Source: Bacteroidales bacterium (lineage in GTDB: Bacteria > Bacteroidota > Bacteroidia > Bacteroidales > Muribaculaceae). Taken from it: a stretch of DNA of 7,937 nt. The DNA lies in NCBI GenBank assembly GCA_900767075.1, contig CAAFXX010000234.1, positions 1-7,937 of the forward strand. Direction: 5' to 3'. A model generated the notes under the pieces. The model had not been told where the DNA came from, searched no databases, and saw nothing but the letters and a program-made list of their open reading frames with translations. Of the stretch, positions 6,826 through 7,937 are shown piece by piece. A program made the position numbers and the translations under genes. Position 1 is the stretch's first letter; each line of letters opens with the position of its first letter.

Positions 6826-6908
6826 TTTATGCGAATTTATAAAAAATCTTTCCGTTTGCAAAATTATGTTGTCTATAGGGCATGTTTACATTTGAGCAAT
6901 TTCCATTC

Positions 6909-6928
6909 TCCTGGAAAATCCTCCAGGA
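6909..6928. other. Perfect 7-bp hairpin
   Basis: TCCTGGA (6909-6915) and TCCAGGA (6922-6928) are exact complements around a 6-nt loop. A short A/T stretch follows but no real U-tract, so a terminator call is weak. It may belong to a degraded or structured RNA element. Confidence 0.4.
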
Positions 6929-7077
6929 ATTTAATCTAATCCAACCAGTCGCACAGCGTGCCACATTACTCCTTCGTCTCGTGAAAATGCCGTTTGATAA
7001 AGGGATTGAACCGCCTCCCCTCTCTGGCCCTGCATATCATCTGTGTTCAGTCAGCCTGCAACAGGAAGCCTATAAAT

Positions 7078-7139
7078 TATTTTAACTATTATTAATTATA
7101 TTTATTTATCATTAATTTATATTAATATTTATTAACATT
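7078..7139. other. Very AT-rich tract upstream of a candidate promoter
   Basis: Only three G or C bases occur in about 60 positions, with repeated TTAAT and ATTTAT words, in contrast to the GC-rich left half of the window. It ends about 30 bp before the -7 box at 7169, so it could act as an upstream activating or curved region. Confidence 0.5.
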
Positions 7140-7168
7140 GAAGCAGCTATAATGTGCCGGATAAGCAG

Positions 7169-7176
7169 TATATTTG
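7169..7176 (+). promoter_or_regulatory. Candidate promoter, -7 box TATATTTG
   Basis: TATATTTG matches the Bacteroidota TAnnTTTG element. No TTG is present at the usual 19-21 bp spacing; the nearest (7138-7140) is 28 bp away. It would give a leader of roughly 145 nt for the gene at 7328. Confidence 0.4.
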
Positions 7177-7327
7177 CAGCGAACACGAAAAAGCGAATCA
7201 TAATTCCACAAAACAACAATTGTAAAGGGTTCTGCATCTTACACCTCGGATTCCTTAATAAAAAACACTATAAACAGGACTTCATTTTTTTGAATCCTTA
7301 GCATTTATCAACCACAATTAATTAGTT

Positions 7328-7810
7328 ATGAGAAAATTAACTGGCGCATTATCTTTCATTCTGATGACAGTTCCATTTCTCGCACGAAGCGCTGAAATCA
7401 ACGACATCATGCTGATGCATATGAAAGACAAGTCCGTAAAGGAATTCAGCCTTGCATCCAAGCCTGAAGTAACCTTCGAAAACGGGGAAGTCATTGTATG
7501 GACGGCAGAGACAAACACACGTGTCGGCGTAGAGATCAGGGATGTCGAGAATTTTGAATTCGTAAACTCCTCGTCGGTCGAGACAATAGGTGAAGACCGG
7601 ATCAAGGTGTCGTTCGACAACGTGACTCTGACAGTAAAGGGTCTGCAGGAGGGTAGCCTTGTGGGGCTTTACGACATATCCGGGCTTGAAATTGCGCATG
7701 GAGCGGCATCAGCCGGAGGTGAAGTCAGACTTGACATCTCGGAACTTCCTGGCGGCGTCTACATTGCCCGGGGCAAGGGAATCAGCCTTAAGGTCTATCG
7801 TCGCCAATAA
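7328..7810 (+). CDS. Small secreted protein with Por-secretion-like C-terminal domain
   Basis: A 160-residue protein. Residues 1-22 form a signal peptide (RK, hydrophobic core, ending ARSA). Residues about 26-80 carry a motif frequent in Bacteroidales exported proteins: a short strand with 'MKDKSVKEFSLASKPEVTFENGE'-type pattern (32-54), then a strand ending in RDVENFEF (71-78). Residues about 99-160 resemble the beta-sandwich C-terminal sorting domain of type IX secretion cargo: LYDISGLEI at 114-122, LDISELPGGVYIARG at 135-149 and the final basic LKVYRRQ. In T9SS cargo this domain directs passage across the outer membrane and is usually removed. Here almost nothing lies between the signal peptide and these two modules. 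No enzymatic function is recognised. The next gene starts 45 bp later, without an obvious promoter between, so the two are likely one operon. Its base composition is less GC-rich than the genes at left. Confidence 0.8.
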   Translation: MRKLTGALSFILMTVPFLARSAEINDIMLMHMKDKSVKEFSLASKPEVTFENGEVIVWTAETNTRVGVEIRDVENFEFVNSSSVETIGEDRIKVSFDNVTLTVKGLQEGSLVGLYDISGLEIAHGAASAGGEVRLDISELPGGVYIARGKGISLKVYRRQ

Positions 7811-7855
7811 GGGGATAGCCAGAAAAACATTACAATCAAATCAAACTGTTACATT

Positions 7856-7937
7856 ATGAAAATTTCACGACGCTTACTAACCGGCTTTGGAGCCGCTATG
7901 GCAGTCGCCATGACCGCATCCGCCTACGATATCTCCG
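7856..7937 (+). CDS. Exported protein, N-terminus only (runs off the right edge)
   Basis: ATG 7856 opens a frame of 27 codons to the window end. It begins MKISRR, continues with an Ala/Met-rich hydrophobic core and reaches TASA|YD, a good signal peptidase I site after residue 23. The mature protein is not visible, so the function is unknown. It follows the small secreted protein by 45 bp in the same direction and is likely co-transcribed with it. Confidence 0.75.
   Translation, partial: MKISRRLLTGFGAAMAVAMTASAYDIS

Larger units (their letters stand above)
6776..7327. other. Gene-free intergenic stretch right of the IS
   Basis: About 550 bp without a convincing gene. It holds, in order, an IS-end-like sequence (6811-6825), a TATAGGGCAT decamer that is the inverted copy of one in the IS leader (6874-6883), a hairpin (6909-6928), a mid-GC island of unknown nature (about 6895-7075), a strongly AT-rich tract (7078-7139), a candidate promoter (7169-7176) and about 150 bp of leader before ATG 7328. 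Short open frames here, such as one at 6882-7085, have no recognisable domain and atypical composition. Confidence 0.6.

Noticed and set aside
7005..7030. tRNA-like T-arm on the minus strand (GGTTCAATCC)
   Set aside because: The T-stem does not pair well, and no acceptor, D or anticodon arm could be found around it.
6882..7085. Small plus-strand open frame of 67 codons
   Set aside because: No signal peptide, domain or start context supports it; it begins within a possible promoter region in non-coding DNA.
1..7937. CRISPR array, defence island, or new multi-gene system
   Set aside because: No regularly spaced repeats and no cluster of unknown co-directed genes are present; all large frames belong to known families or to the IS.

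Overview
The window looks like chromosomal DNA of a Bacteroidales bacterium, plausibly a GC-rich gut lineage such as Muribaculaceae. The basis is a Bacteroidota-type lipid A gene (lpxB), a Bacteroidota-style lipoprotein with a beta-helix, an M28-fold glutaminyl cyclase-like lipoprotein, a TyrRS of bacterial type, several TAnnTTTG boxes (the Bacteroidota -7 element), no Shine-Dalgarno sites, and a small secreted protein with a Por-secretion-like C-terminus. The family-level placement is inference.

Layout. Positions 1-1801 hold two minus-strand envelope genes: lpxB and, downstream of it, the 5' part of an ArnT-like GT-C membrane glycosyltransferase that runs off the left edge and may act on the same lipid A pathway. 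Between them lies a pair of inverted hairpin repeats that look like a REP/BIME-type element. A short divergent intergenic region (1802-1880) separates lpxB from three plus-strand genes: a beta-helix lipoprotein gene interrupted by an in-frame TAA (1881-3308), a glutaminyl cyclase-like M28 lipoprotein (3361-4341) and tyrS (4389-5681). A strong intrinsic terminator (5766-5799) closes this run.

Positions 5909-6775 are a complete 867-bp IS5-family insertion sequence with perfect 20-bp terminal inverted repeats, a TA target duplication and one full-length transposase ORF. The transposase appears to lack the first catalytic Asp of its DDE triad. Positions 6776-7327 are AT-rich non-coding DNA with an IS-end-like relic, a perfect small hairpin, a very AT-rich tract and a candidate promoter. 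From 7328 on there is a small secreted protein ending in a sorting-domain-like module, followed closely by the start of another exported protein that continues beyond the window.

Most of the content is ordinary housekeeping and envelope biology. I do not see a new defence or multi-gene system. The points most worth a second look are the nonsense-interrupted beta-helix gene, the covarying inverted hairpin pair next to lpxB, the seemingly catalytically dead but structurally intact IS, the basic tail on LpxB, and the near-leaderless promoter of the cyclase gene.
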